From assembly GCA_045601525.1 (NCBI GenBank), contig JAZRZR010000063.1, positions 11,608-75,607 of the forward strand: 64,000 nucleotides of DNA. The letters are read 5' to 3'. Positions 23,965 through 31,531 of this stretch are shown here, piece after piece. A program made the translations under genes and the position numbers. This DNA comes from SIG565 sp045601525 (lineage in GTDB: Bacteria; Bacillota; Clostridia; Oscillospirales; Acutalibacteraceae). The notes below the pieces were generated by a model. It did no database searches and was not told the origin of the DNA. It worked only from the letters and a program-made list of their open reading frames with translations. Each line of letters begins with the position of its first letter. Within the stretch, counting starts at the first letter, position 1.

Positions 23965-24243
23965 ATGGCATTAGAAGCATTAGGTATGGTTGAAACAAGA
24001 GGTCTTGTTGCTGCTATCGAGGCTGCCGACGCAATGGTTAAGGCTGCTAACGTAGAGCTCATCGGTACCGAGAAAATCGGTTCGGGACTCGTATCAGTTA
24101 TGGTACGCGGCGATGTAGGTGCTGTTAAGGCTGCTGTTGAAGCAGGCGGCTCTTCAGCTTCCAAGCTTGGCGAACTCGTTGCTACACACGTAATCCCCAG
24201 ACCTCATAGTGATGTTGAGAAGATTCTTCCCACATTAAAGTAA
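23965..24243 (+). CDS. BMC-H major shell protein (PduA-like), copy 3
   Basis: A 92-residue canonical BMC-H (MALEALGMVETRGLVAAIEAADAMVKAANVELIGTEKIGSGLV, pore loop KIGSG). Only a handful of residues differ from the domain of copy 2, so the pair looks like a recent tandem duplication. AGGAGG lies 9 bases before the ATG. It is followed by two strong hairpins, then the pentamer gene. Confidence 0.95.
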   Translation: MALEALGMVETRGLVAAIEAADAMVKAANVELIGTEKIGSGLVSVMVRGDVGAVKAAVEAGGSSASKLGELVATHVIPRPHSDVEKILPTLK

Positions 24244-24250
24244 TTAACTA

Positions 24251-24310
24251 ATGGGCAAAGCCCATCACACTTAAATCATTATGCGGCGGGGCAACCCGCC
24301 GCAGAGTGTG
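24251..24310 (+). other. Tandem stem-loops between hexamer and pentamer shell genes
   Basis: Two perfect hairpins: ATGGGC-AAA-GCCCAT (24251-24265) and TGCGGCGGG-GCAA-CCCGCCGCA (24282-24303), the second with a GNRA-type tetraloop. Outer bases CACAC (24266-24270) and GTGTG (24306-24310) can add a further stem. No T-run follows, so this is more likely an mRNA stability or processing element than a terminator. Confidence 0.7.
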
Positions 24311-24340
24311 GCCTTTACTACACTCAGAAAGGGTTTAACA

Positions 24341-24619
24341 ATGATTATCGGAAAAGTTGTAGGAAGCGTTGTTTCCACACGAAAAAATGAAAAGCTTATA
24401 GGTTGCAAGTTTATGGTTATAGAACCGCTTGAAAGCTACGGCAACCCTCAAGATAAAATTATTGCGATAGACAATATAGGTGCAGGCATAAGCGAAACAG
24501 TGCTCGTGGCAACAGGCTCTGCTGCAAGAATAGGCAGCGATATGGAAAACGCCCCTGTTGATGCCGCTATCGTAGGTATTATAGATTCATCAATAGGTTT
24601 ATCCGGAGTTTCTAAATAA
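24341..24619 (+). CDS. BMC-P pentamer shell protein (EutN/CcmL/PduN family)
   Basis: A 92-residue vertex protein that closes the polyhedral shell. MIIGKVVGSVVSTRKNEKLIGCKFMVIEP and IDNIGAGISETVLVATGSAAR are the EutN/CcmL signatures, and DAAIVGIIDS closes the domain. I start it at 24341 (AGAAAGGG upstream) since an earlier in-frame ATG would read through the hairpins as MRRGNPPQ. Its stop overlaps the ATG of the PduS-type gene (TAATG). Pentamers are needed in much lower number than hexamers, which fits the structured gap before it. Confidence 0.95.
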   Translation: MIIGKVVGSVVSTRKNEKLIGCKFMVIEPLESYGNPQDKIIAIDNIGAGISETVLVATGSAARIGSDMENAPVDAAIVGIIDSSIGLSGVSK

Positions 24620-25947
24620 TGAAATTAGAAGAACTAAAGCTTTTGCTTCGGGATAACGGAATTGTGGGCGCCGGCGGCGCAGGTTTTCCGTCCTATGCAA
24701 AGCTTGATAAGAAGGCGGATACAATTATTCTTAATTGTGCCGAATGTGAGCCGCTTCTTAAATTGCATAGACAGGTTTTGGAGCACTATACATTTGAAGT
24801 TCTTTCCGCCCTCGACTTAATCGCGAAAACACTGGGAGTCAAAAATGTTTTCGTAGGCATAAAGTCGTCATATAAACGCACGATTGCTGCCCTCGAAGCA
24901 CAAAACGACTCTTTTCCAAATATTCAAATTGCCCGTTTGCCCGAGATTTATCCTATAGGTGATGAAGTAGTTCTCACCTATGAGGTTACCAAAAGGGTGG
25001 TGCCGGCAGGCACTATTCCGTTAGAGGTAGGGGTTGTGGTCTTTAATGTTGAAACGGTTTATAATTTGAGCCGTGCATTAAAGGGCGAGGCAGTGACTCA
25101 CAAGTTTGTAAGCATTGTGGGCGAGGTTGCAAATCCTATTACGGTATGCGCCCCTGTAGGTATGCAAATTGACCGACTTGTCCGTCTTGCAGGCGGCACC
25201 ACAGTAGAAAACCCTGTTTTCTTGGTGGGCGGTCCTATGATGGGTAAAATTCAGAGCGGATTTTCACCAATCACCAAGACAACAAACGCAATTATCGTGT
25301 TGTCAGAGGAACATCCCTTAATCCGTAAAAAACAGGCTAAAACCGTTATCGATATGAAGCGTGCTATGGCGGCTTGCTGTCAGTGCAGTTATTGTACCGA
25401 TTTGTGTCCGAGAAATCTCCTCGGTCACCCGATTGAACCGCATAAGTTTATGCTTTATGCAACAAACAGTGTAACAAATGATGCACAGCCTTATGTAAAT
25501 TCTCTTTATTGCAGTGGTTGCGGTCTTTGTGAGATGTATTCTTGCGGTCAAGGTCTTTCTCCGAGAGCCTTGCTTGATGCTTGCAAAGGCGGACTTCGCG
25601 CCAAGGGTGTAAAACCCGAAAAGCAGCAGGACGGCGGAGTGAGTGAAGCAAGGGACAAACGCCGAATACCGACAAGGCGTCTTGTGGCTCGTTTGGGACT
25701 CGCAAAATATAACAAAACAGCCCCAATAGAAACTAAAATGCTTTCGGACGTTGCGGTTAAAATTTTACTTACACAGCATATTGGCGCCCCCTCAAAAGCC
25801 GTTGTTTCGGTAGGAGATGAGGTGAAACGGGGTCAGGTTATAGCGGTTTATGACCAGAAGGCCTTGGGTGTAAATATACACGCCTCAATTGATGGCGTAA
25901 TCAGTCAGGTGACTGACAAATATATTCTTATAGAAAGTGAGGGATAA
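24619..25947 (+). CDS. PduS-like flavo-iron-sulfur protein (RnfC-related)
   Basis: A 442-residue protein. The N-terminal GIVGAGGAGFPSYAKL and the following Complex-I 51-kDa-like domain (to about 225) suggest flavin/NADH binding. Two 4Fe-4S motifs follow: C253-C256-C259-C263 (CCQCSYCTDLCP) and C298-C301-C304-C309 (CSGCGLCEMYSC). A C-terminal barrel-sandwich domain sits at about 365-440. In Pdu systems PduS is a cobalamin reductase; here the dehydratase needs no B12, so the protein may pass electrons across the shell through the PduT-like protein encoded next, or support radical activation (inference). Confidence 0.92.
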   Translation: MKLEELKLLLRDNGIVGAGGAGFPSYAKLDKKADTIILNCAECEPLLKLHRQVLEHYTFEVLSALDLIAKTLGVKNVFVGIKSSYKRTIAALEAQNDSFPNIQIARLPEIYPIGDEVVLTYEVTKRVVPAGTIPLEVGVVVFNVETVYNLSRALKGEAVTHKFVSIVGEVANPITVCAPVGMQIDRLVRLAGGTTVENPVFLVGGPMMGKIQSGFSPITKTTNAIIVLSEEHPLIRKKQAKTVIDMKRAMAACCQCSYCTDLCPRNLLGHPIEPHKFMLYATNSVTNDAQPYVNSLYCSGCGLCEMYSCGQGLSPRALLDACKGGLRAKGVKPEKQQDGGVSEARDKRRIPTRRLVARLGLAKYNKTAPIETKMLSDVAVKILLTQHIGAPSKAVVSVGDEVKRGQVIAVYDQKALGVNIHASIDGVISQVTDKYILIESEG

Positions 25948-25950
25948 ACC

Positions 25951-26499
25951 GTGCGAAAAGCAATCGGTATGATTGAGATGAAAACCGTATCATCGGGTAT
26001 GCGTGCCGCTGATACAATGGTTAAAACGGCCGAGGTTGATATAATCGAAGCAAGTACGGTTTGCCCAGGTAAATATATTATTCTTATCAGTGGTGAATTG
26101 AGCGCCGTAAAGGCATCGGTAGATGCGGCAGCGGCCAATAATCCCGACAATCTTATTGATAGTTTTGTTTTGGGAAATCCCCACGAATCAATTTTCAGCG
26201 CACTTTACGGTTCAACCGATGTCGGTTCTCCAAATGCGCTCGGTGTACTTGAAACCTTTTCATCTTCGGCGGCAATCGTGGCTGCCGATATAGCTGCTAA
26301 AACGGCCTTGGTCGATTTGATAGAGCTTCGCCTAGCACGCGGTATGTGCGGCAAGTCTTATTTGTTACTTACAGGTGAAATCGCCGCAGTTCAAGCGGCA
26401 ATTGAGCGTGCTCAGTCGGGCGCAGGGGAGAACGGTATGTTCTTGGATAGCGCGGTAATCCCCCATCCCGATGAAAAAACCTGGCAAAGCATTTTATAA
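25951..26499 (+). CDS. PduT-like tandem BMC-T shell protein, Fe-S pore
   Basis: A 182-residue protein with two BMC domains (about 1-88 and 93-182), forming pseudohexameric trimers. Cys38 in ASTVCPGKY sits exactly where PduT carries the cysteine that, three per trimer, binds a 4Fe-4S cluster in the central pore. Second-domain motifs are ALGVLETFSSSAAIVAADIAAK and GKSYLLLTGEIAAVQAAIE. Placement next to the PduS-like gene suggests an electron conduit through the shell. Confidence 0.93.
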   Translation: MRKAIGMIEMKTVSSGMRAADTMVKTAEVDIIEASTVCPGKYIILISGELSAVKASVDAAAANNPDNLIDSFVLGNPHESIFSALYGSTDVGSPNALGVLETFSSSAAIVAADIAAKTALVDLIELRLARGMCGKSYLLLTGEIAAVQAAIERAQSGAGENGMFLDSAVIPHPDEKTWQSIL

Positions 26500-26540
26500 T
26501 GCGAATTTAGAATTGTTAAAAATTATGAAGGAGTGAGCAT

Positions 26541-27299
26541 ATGCTTGCTATTGAGCGTCGCAACGCAATACTCACAAAACTTACGGTAGAAGGTAAGGTT
26601 ATAGTTGCTGATTTAAGTCAGGAGTTTTCGGTTACGGAAGAAACTATCCGTCGTGACCTTGAAAGACTTGAAAATGACGGTCTTGCCAAAAAGACATACG
26701 GCGGTGCCGTTGCCAACAAAAACCCTAACACCGACCTACCTTACAGTGTGCGTAAGCGCGCGAATGTTGAGAAAAAGCAACGAATTGCCGAGATTATCGG
26801 TGATATGATAAATGATGGCGATTATATTATGTTGGATGCAAGTTCAACGGCCATTTTCGTTGCTAAATATATAAAGAACAAGAAGAACATAACCCTTATT
26901 ACAAATTCGGTTGAAATTTTGCTCGAACTTGCTGATAAAGAAGACTGGAACATTCTTTCAACAGGCGGCTCACTCAGAAAAGGCGCTCTTTCCTTGGTTG
27001 GCGCATCGGCCGAGAAAATGATAAGAGGTTTCCATGTAGATTTAGCAGTTTGTTCGGCTAAAGGTTTGGATATTAAAATGGGTGTTACCGATTCCAATGA
27101 AAAGGATTCCCAAATAAAACAAGCCATCTTCTCGGCGGCCGAGAAAAGAGTCCTCGCTGTTGACTCTACAAAGTTCGATAAGATATCCTTCGTTAAGGTG
27201 TGCGAGGCTTCGGAGGTTGACCTTGTTGTCACCGATGAGCCACCAACTGAGCGTTGGGTAGAGTATTTTAAGGAAAACAATGTTGAATTAGTTTATTAG
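26541..27299 (+). CDS. DeoR/GlpR family regulator, probable GRM regulator
   Basis: A 252-residue DeoR-type repressor: an N-terminal winged helix (about 5-60; VIVADLSQEFSVTEETIRRDLERLENDG) and a C-terminal sugar-phosphate sensor domain with GDYIMLDASSTAIFVAKYI, LITNSVEILLEL, TGGSLRKGALSLVG and the D-KD type VTDSNEKDSQIKQA. These usually bind a phosphorylated sugar intermediate; fuculose- or rhamnulose-1-phosphate or DHAP would fit. It sits in the middle of the operon between the BMC-T and acetate kinase genes. Candidate sites are the inverted repeat at 15749-15782 and elements at the two GRM promoters. Confidence 0.9.
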   Translation: MLAIERRNAILTKLTVEGKVIVADLSQEFSVTEETIRRDLERLENDGLAKKTYGGAVANKNPNTDLPYSVRKRANVEKKQRIAEIIGDMINDGDYIMLDASSTAIFVAKYIKNKKNITLITNSVEILLELADKEDWNILSTGGSLRKGALSLVGASAEKMIRGFHVDLAVCSAKGLDIKMGVTDSNEKDSQIKQAIFSAAEKRVLAVDSTKFDKISFVKVCEASEVDLVVTDEPPTERWVEYFKENNVELVY

Positions 27300-27313
27300 G
27301 AAGGCGGAAAGAT

Positions 27314-28519
27314 ATGAAAATTCTCGTTATAAACGCAGGAAGCTCATCCCTTAAATATCAGTTGTTTGATATGACAAATGGCGAAGTGCTTGCCAAGGGT
27401 AACTGCGAGTGCATAGGTCTTAAAGAGGGCATTGTAACACACAAGCGCCCCGGTAAAGATAATTATGTTATCAATCCCGAAATGGCTTCACACGATACAG
27501 CGCTCGAAATCGTGTTGGGACTTCTTGTTGATGAGGAGTACGGAGTGATTGCTGATATTTCCGAAATAGATGCGGTAGGTCACCGTATTGCTCACGGCGG
27601 CGAGAAGTACAAAACCTCAAGCTTGATTGATGAGGAGGTTGTGGCTTATCTCGAAACTATAGTGCCGATTAACCCCCTTCACGGACCGCCTGCCATTAAG
27701 GGTATAAAGGCTTGTATGTCGCTTATGGAGAATGTTCCGCAGGTTGGCGTTTTTGATACATCTTTTTATTCGGATATTCCCGATTTCCGCACAATTTATG
27801 CTATTCCTTATGAACTTTATACCGATTATAAAATTCGCCGTTATGGTTTCCACGGTACATCACACCGTTTTGTATCGGCTAAGGCGGCTGAAATTCTTGG
27901 TAAGGATATAAAGGACTTAAAGATTGTAACCTGTCATTTGGGCAACGGCTCATCAATCACAGCGGTTGATGGCGGCAAGGCCATCGACACATCAATGGGC
28001 TTTACCCCTCAAGAGGGTGTTCCTATGGGCACCAGAAGTGGAACAATCGACCCCACAATCGTTCCCTACATAATGAAGGTTAAGGGTGTTTCGGCAGATG
28101 AGGTTGAGGATATACTCAATCGTAAATCAGGCCTTTTGGGTGTTAGCGGCATTTCGAATGATGCTCGTGCAGTAAGTGAGGCTGCGGCAAACGGTAATGA
28201 GCGTGCCCGCCTTGCAATTAAGATGCTTGCAAACAGTATTAAGAAGTATATTGGTAGCTATGCTGCCGAGATGAATGGCATTGATGTTTTGGTTTTCACT
28301 GCAGGTATTGGTGAAAATGATAACGATATGCGCCGTATGGTTTGCGAGGATATGGATTTTCTCGGCATAGCAATTGATAACAGTAAAAACGATAATATTC
28401 CGAGAGGTAGCGGCGCTGACATTACTGCCGATGGCGCAAGAGTAAAAACACTTGTTGTACCGACTGATGAGGAATATATGATTGCTCTTGATACAGTGAG
28501 CGTTGCAGGACTTAAATAA
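27314..28519 (+). CDS. ackA: Acetate/propionate kinase
   Basis: A 401-residue acetokinase-family enzyme: the N-terminal MKILVINAGSSSLKYQL, RRYGFHGTSHRFV, CHLGNGSSITAVDGGKAIDTSMGFTPQEGV and TAGIGEND are all standard. It has no encapsulation helix, so it probably works in the cytosol, converting propionyl-phosphate (or acetyl-phosphate) leaving the compartment to the acid with ATP gain. Placement inside the GRM operon suggests propionate as the main product. The ribosome site GGAAGG is well placed. Confidence 0.95.
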   Translation: MKILVINAGSSSLKYQLFDMTNGEVLAKGNCECIGLKEGIVTHKRPGKDNYVINPEMASHDTALEIVLGLLVDEEYGVIADISEIDAVGHRIAHGGEKYKTSSLIDEEVVAYLETIVPINPLHGPPAIKGIKACMSLMENVPQVGVFDTSFYSDIPDFRTIYAIPYELYTDYKIRRYGFHGTSHRFVSAKAAEILGKDIKDLKIVTCHLGNGSSITAVDGGKAIDTSMGFTPQEGVPMGTRSGTIDPTIVPYIMKVKGVSADEVEDILNRKSGLLGVSGISNDARAVSEAAANGNERARLAIKMLANSIKKYIGSYAAEMNGIDVLVFTAGIGENDNDMRRMVCEDMDFLGIAIDNSKNDNIPRGSGADITADGARVKTLVVPTDEEYMIALDTVSVAGLK

Positions 28520-28536
28520 TTTTAGGAGGCAAAATA

Positions 28537-29979
28537 ATGGCAACAATTTCCGAGGCTGAAATCCGTCAGGTTGTAAGTCAGGTTTTGAATAATTTGCAAT
28601 CGGCTCCTACATCGAATTGGGATGCAACTCAATACGGTGGTAGAAAGCTTGTTGGTATATATGATGATATGAACGATGCTATCGATGCGGCTAACGGCGG
28701 TTATAAGGCCGTTCGTGCCATGAGTGTTGAGCAAAGGGAAAAAATCATCACTGAAATCCGCCGTTTAACACGCGAAGAGGCTCCTATTATGGCGGCTCTC
28801 GGCGTGGCTGAAACAGGTATGGGTAGGGTAGAACACAAAAAGGCTAAACACCTTTTGGTTGCCGATAAAACCCCCGGCACCGAAGATATTGTTTCAACTG
28901 CAAAAACAGGGGATAACGGTCTTACCCTTATTGAAATGGCACCCTTTGGTGTTGTAGGTGCAATTACACCGAGTACAAACCCAAGTGAAACTGTAATATG
29001 CAACAGTATTGGCATGATAGCGGCGGGTAACGGCGTTGTATTTAACCCCCACCCCAATGCTATTGCTACATCAAACTATGCGGTTGACCTTGTGAACCGT
29101 GCAAGTAAAAATGCGGGCGGCCCCGAGGTGCTTGTTTGCTCTATGAAAAAGCCGACACTTGATTCGGCCGCAATTATGCAGTCGCACCCCCTTATCCGTC
29201 TTCTCGTTTGCACAGGTGGTCCCGGTGTTGTAAAGGCTGTTTTGTCCTCGGGCAAAAAGGCTATTGGCGCCGGTGCGGGCAATCCCCCCGTAATCGTTGA
29301 CGATACTGCCGATATCAAAAAGGCAGGCAAGGATATTATTGATGGTTGCACCTTTGATAATAATCTTCCTTGTATTGCCGAAAAAGAAGTATTTGCATTC
29401 AAGAATATTGCTGATGAACTTATTTCGGTTATGCTTAAAAACGGTGCATATCTTATTGATGCCGATCAAGCAAACAAATTGGCAAGCATTGTTCTTGTTG
29501 ATAAAACCGACAAAAAAGGCAACGTAAGAAAGATAGTAAACCGTGACTGTGTAGGCCGTGATGCCGACGTATTGCTTGAAAAGATTGGCATAAAGGTAAG
29601 CAAGGAAATCCGTTGCATTATTTGCGAAACCGATTTCGGTCACCCCTTCGTACAAGAAGAACTTATGATGCCGATTTTACCGATTGTTCGTGTTGATAAT
29701 ATCGACCAAGCAATTGATTTGGCAGTTAAGGCTGAGCATGGCAATCGCCACACAGCACACATGCATTCAAAGAATATCGACCACCTTTCACGCTTTGCAA
29801 AGGCGGTAGAGACAACAATTTTTGTTAAAAACGCCCCCTCTTATGCAGGTATCGGTTTTGGCGGTGAGGGCCACGCAACCTTTACAATTGCAGGACCTAC
29901 CGGCGAGGGTATCACTTCGGCACGTAGCTTTTCGCGTCAACGCCGTTGTGTAATGGCTGACAGCTTTAGAATTATTTAA
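28537..29979 (+). CDS. CoA-acylating propionaldehyde dehydrogenase (PduP-like) with encapsulation peptide
   Basis: A 480-residue aldehyde dehydrogenase converting propionaldehyde, NAD+ and CoA to propionyl-CoA. Residues 1-22 (MATISEAEIRQVVSQVLNNL) are an amphipathic encapsulation helix with a linker before the catalytic domain. The catalytic cysteine is in FDNNLPCIAEKE (about 275); PSTNPSET and GGPGVVKAVLSSGKKAIGAGAGNPP are typical of PduP/EutE. It lies 17 bases after ackA and 12 bases before pduL, making a three-gene acid-forming module. Confidence 0.95.
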   Translation: MATISEAEIRQVVSQVLNNLQSAPTSNWDATQYGGRKLVGIYDDMNDAIDAANGGYKAVRAMSVEQREKIITEIRRLTREEAPIMAALGVAETGMGRVEHKKAKHLLVADKTPGTEDIVSTAKTGDNGLTLIEMAPFGVVGAITPSTNPSETVICNSIGMIAAGNGVVFNPHPNAIATSNYAVDLVNRASKNAGGPEVLVCSMKKPTLDSAAIMQSHPLIRLLVCTGGPGVVKAVLSSGKKAIGAGAGNPPVIVDDTADIKKAGKDIIDGCTFDNNLPCIAEKEVFAFKNIADELISVMLKNGAYLIDADQANKLASIVLVDKTDKKGNVRKIVNRDCVGRDADVLLEKIGIKVSKEIRCIICETDFGHPFVQEELMMPILPIVRVDNIDQAIDLAVKAEHGNRHTAHMHSKNIDHLSRFAKAVETTIFVKNAPSYAGIGFGGEGHATFTIAGPTGEGITSARSFSRQRRCVMADSFRII

Positions 29980-29991
29980 GGAGAGAGCAAA

Positions 29992-30636
29992 ATGGCATAC
30001 AGCGAACAAACAGTTGCAGAGGTAGTAAAGCGCGTAATGGCTGAATATAACACGGTTTCGTGTGACAGTACGGTGCCGGTCGGTGTTTCAAACCGCCATA
30101 TACACCTAAGTCAAGCCGACCTTGAAACCTTGTTTGGTAAGGGCTATGAACTAACACCCATAAAGGACCTTTCGCAGCCCGGCCAGTTTGCTTGTAAGGA
30201 ACTTTTAACCATTATAGGTCCGTCACTTCGTCCCATTGAAAATGTGCGAGTTTTAGGACCCGTTAGAAAGGCCTCTCAGGTTGAAATTTCCCGCACTGAT
30301 TCTTTTGTTCTTAAGGTTAAACCGCCTGTAAGAGAATCGGGCGATATAAAGGGCTCGGCACCTATTACAATAGTAGGTCCTAAGGGCGTAGTTACCTTAA
30401 ATGAGGGCTGCATTATTGCAAACCGCCATATACATATGAGTGTATCTGAGGGTCGTCAGTTCGGTCTTGCCGACGGGCAGTATGTAACGGTTGAGGCAAA
30501 CGGAGAACGCCGCACAACCTTTTATGATGTTCAAGTGCGAGTGAATGATGCTTTCAGACTTGAAATGCATATCGACACCGATGATGCCAACGCTGCAGGA
30601 ATAGGCAACGGTGCAAAGGTGAAAATAATAAAATGA
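29992..30636 (+). CDS. pduL: PduL phosphotransacylase with encapsulation peptide
   Basis: A 214-residue PduL enzyme exchanging CoA for phosphate on propionyl-CoA, regenerating CoA inside the shell. Residues 1-20 (MAYSEQTVAEVVKRVMAEYN) form the encapsulation helix. The duplicated zinc-site motifs SNRHIHLSQADLETLFG (about 35) and ANRHIHMSVSEG (about 143) are clear, as is the conserved arginine-containing stretch around RPIENVRVLGPVRKASQVEISRTD. Last gene of the GRM operon, followed by a terminator-like hairpin. Confidence 0.95.
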   Translation: MAYSEQTVAEVVKRVMAEYNTVSCDSTVPVGVSNRHIHLSQADLETLFGKGYELTPIKDLSQPGQFACKELLTIIGPSLRPIENVRVLGPVRKASQVEISRTDSFVLKVKPPVRESGDIKGSAPITIVGPKGVVTLNEGCIIANRHIHMSVSEGRQFGLADGQYVTVEANGERRTTFYDVQVRVNDAFRLEMHIDTDDANAAGIGNGAKVKIIK

Positions 30637-30640
30637 CCAA

Positions 30641-30670
30641 AAGCCGAAGCGTTTTGCTTCGGCTTTCTTG
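30641..30670 (+). terminator. Terminator at end of GRM operon
   Basis: Perfect 10-bp stem AAGCCGAAGC / GCTTCGGCTT with a GTTTT loop, followed by TCTTGATTTT, a weak T-run. Confidence 0.7.
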
Positions 30671-30693
30671 ATTTTAATTTGTAAAAATAAATC

Positions 30694-30722
30694 TTGCCAA
30701 AAGAAGAAGAGAGTGTTATAAT
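30694..30722 (+). promoter_or_regulatory. Promoter of capsule operon
   Basis: TTGCCA, a 17-base spacer and perfect TATAAT, about 54 bases before the Wzz-type start. Confidence 0.6.
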
Positions 30723-30775
30723 TATACTGTTATATTATGTATAGTGGGAACACTATCGAAAAAAGAGGTAAAAAA

Positions 30776-31531
30776 ATGAACGAATTAAATTTAGCTTACC
30801 TACTTAAACTGCTCGTGCATAGGCTATATATTATAGTCATCTCGGCAGTAGTAGTAGCCGCAGCAGCGTTTGGTTACTGTAAATGGATTGCCACTCCGTC
30901 TTATTCGGCGAAGGCGCAAATTATTGTAAGTAATGGTTCGCTTTTGGCAGAGGAAAACGAAGCCTTTCCCGATACGGAACTTTATATTTTCCCCGAAATT
31001 ACAACACAGGATATCCAGGCTTCTATCTATCTTGCCGATAAGTTTGTAAGCGTTTTGGAGGCACAGGAAGTATATAGCGAACTTGAAACCGTTTTCGCAG
31101 GTAAATATACAGCTGCCCAGCTTATGAATAGTATTTCGGTTTCTCTTAATAAACAAGAGGATATTTTTATAAACATTAGTGCCAAGAGTTCCTCTAAAGA
31201 GGAGGCGATTAAAATTGCCAACACCTTTATCTCGGTTGCTCCCGAATACCTTGAGGGATATTTCCCCGGTGCACAGGTAAGGCCAACCGCAACAGCCACC
31301 TCGGCAAAGATAGTTTTCCCGAGAACTGCAAGAACAACCGTAATTGCTTTGGTATTAGGCGCAATTTTAGCCTATGTAGTTGTGCTTCTCATTGATATGA
31401 ATGATAAGACCATTAAGGGTGATGTCGATTTCACCGAGAATTACAATATTCCGCTTTTGGGTGTTGTTCCTGATTTTGAAAATAATGAAAGTATGTTAGG
31501 AGGTTATAGCGATGAAGTTCAAAACTCCTAA
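30776..31531 (+). CDS. Wzz/YveK-type chain-length modulator (CpsC-like)
   Basis: A 251-residue polysaccharide co-polymerase. One membrane helix near the N-terminus (about 17-38), a mostly extracytoplasmic Wzz domain, and a second helix near 185-208, followed by a cytoplasmic tail. In Firmicutes this protein activates the separate tyrosine kinase CpsD, encoded next with a 20-base overlap. The ATG at 30776 (AGAGGT upstream) gives the usual short cytoplasmic start MNELNLAYLLKLLVHRLY; the earlier ATG at 30737 lacks a ribosome site. Confidence 0.88.
   Translation: MNELNLAYLLKLLVHRLYIIVISAVVVAAAAFGYCKWIATPSYSAKAQIIVSNGSLLAEENEAFPDTELYIFPEITTQDIQASIYLADKFVSVLEAQEVYSELETVFAGKYTAAQLMNSISVSLNKQEDIFINISAKSSSKEEAIKIANTFISVAPEYLEGYFPGAQVRPTATATSAKIVFPRTARTTVIALVLGAILAYVVVLLIDMNDKTIKGDVDFTENYNIPLLGVVPDFENNESMLGGYSDEVQNS

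Noticed and set aside
24251..24310. Intrinsic terminator between shell genes
   Set aside because: Stable stems exist but there is no T-run, and the pentamer gene must still be expressed.
29071..29655. Long minus-strand frame opposite the aldehyde dehydrogenase gene
   Set aside because: It overlaps a clear pduP-type gene entirely, is Cys/Asn-rich in a shadow-like way and has no ribosome site.
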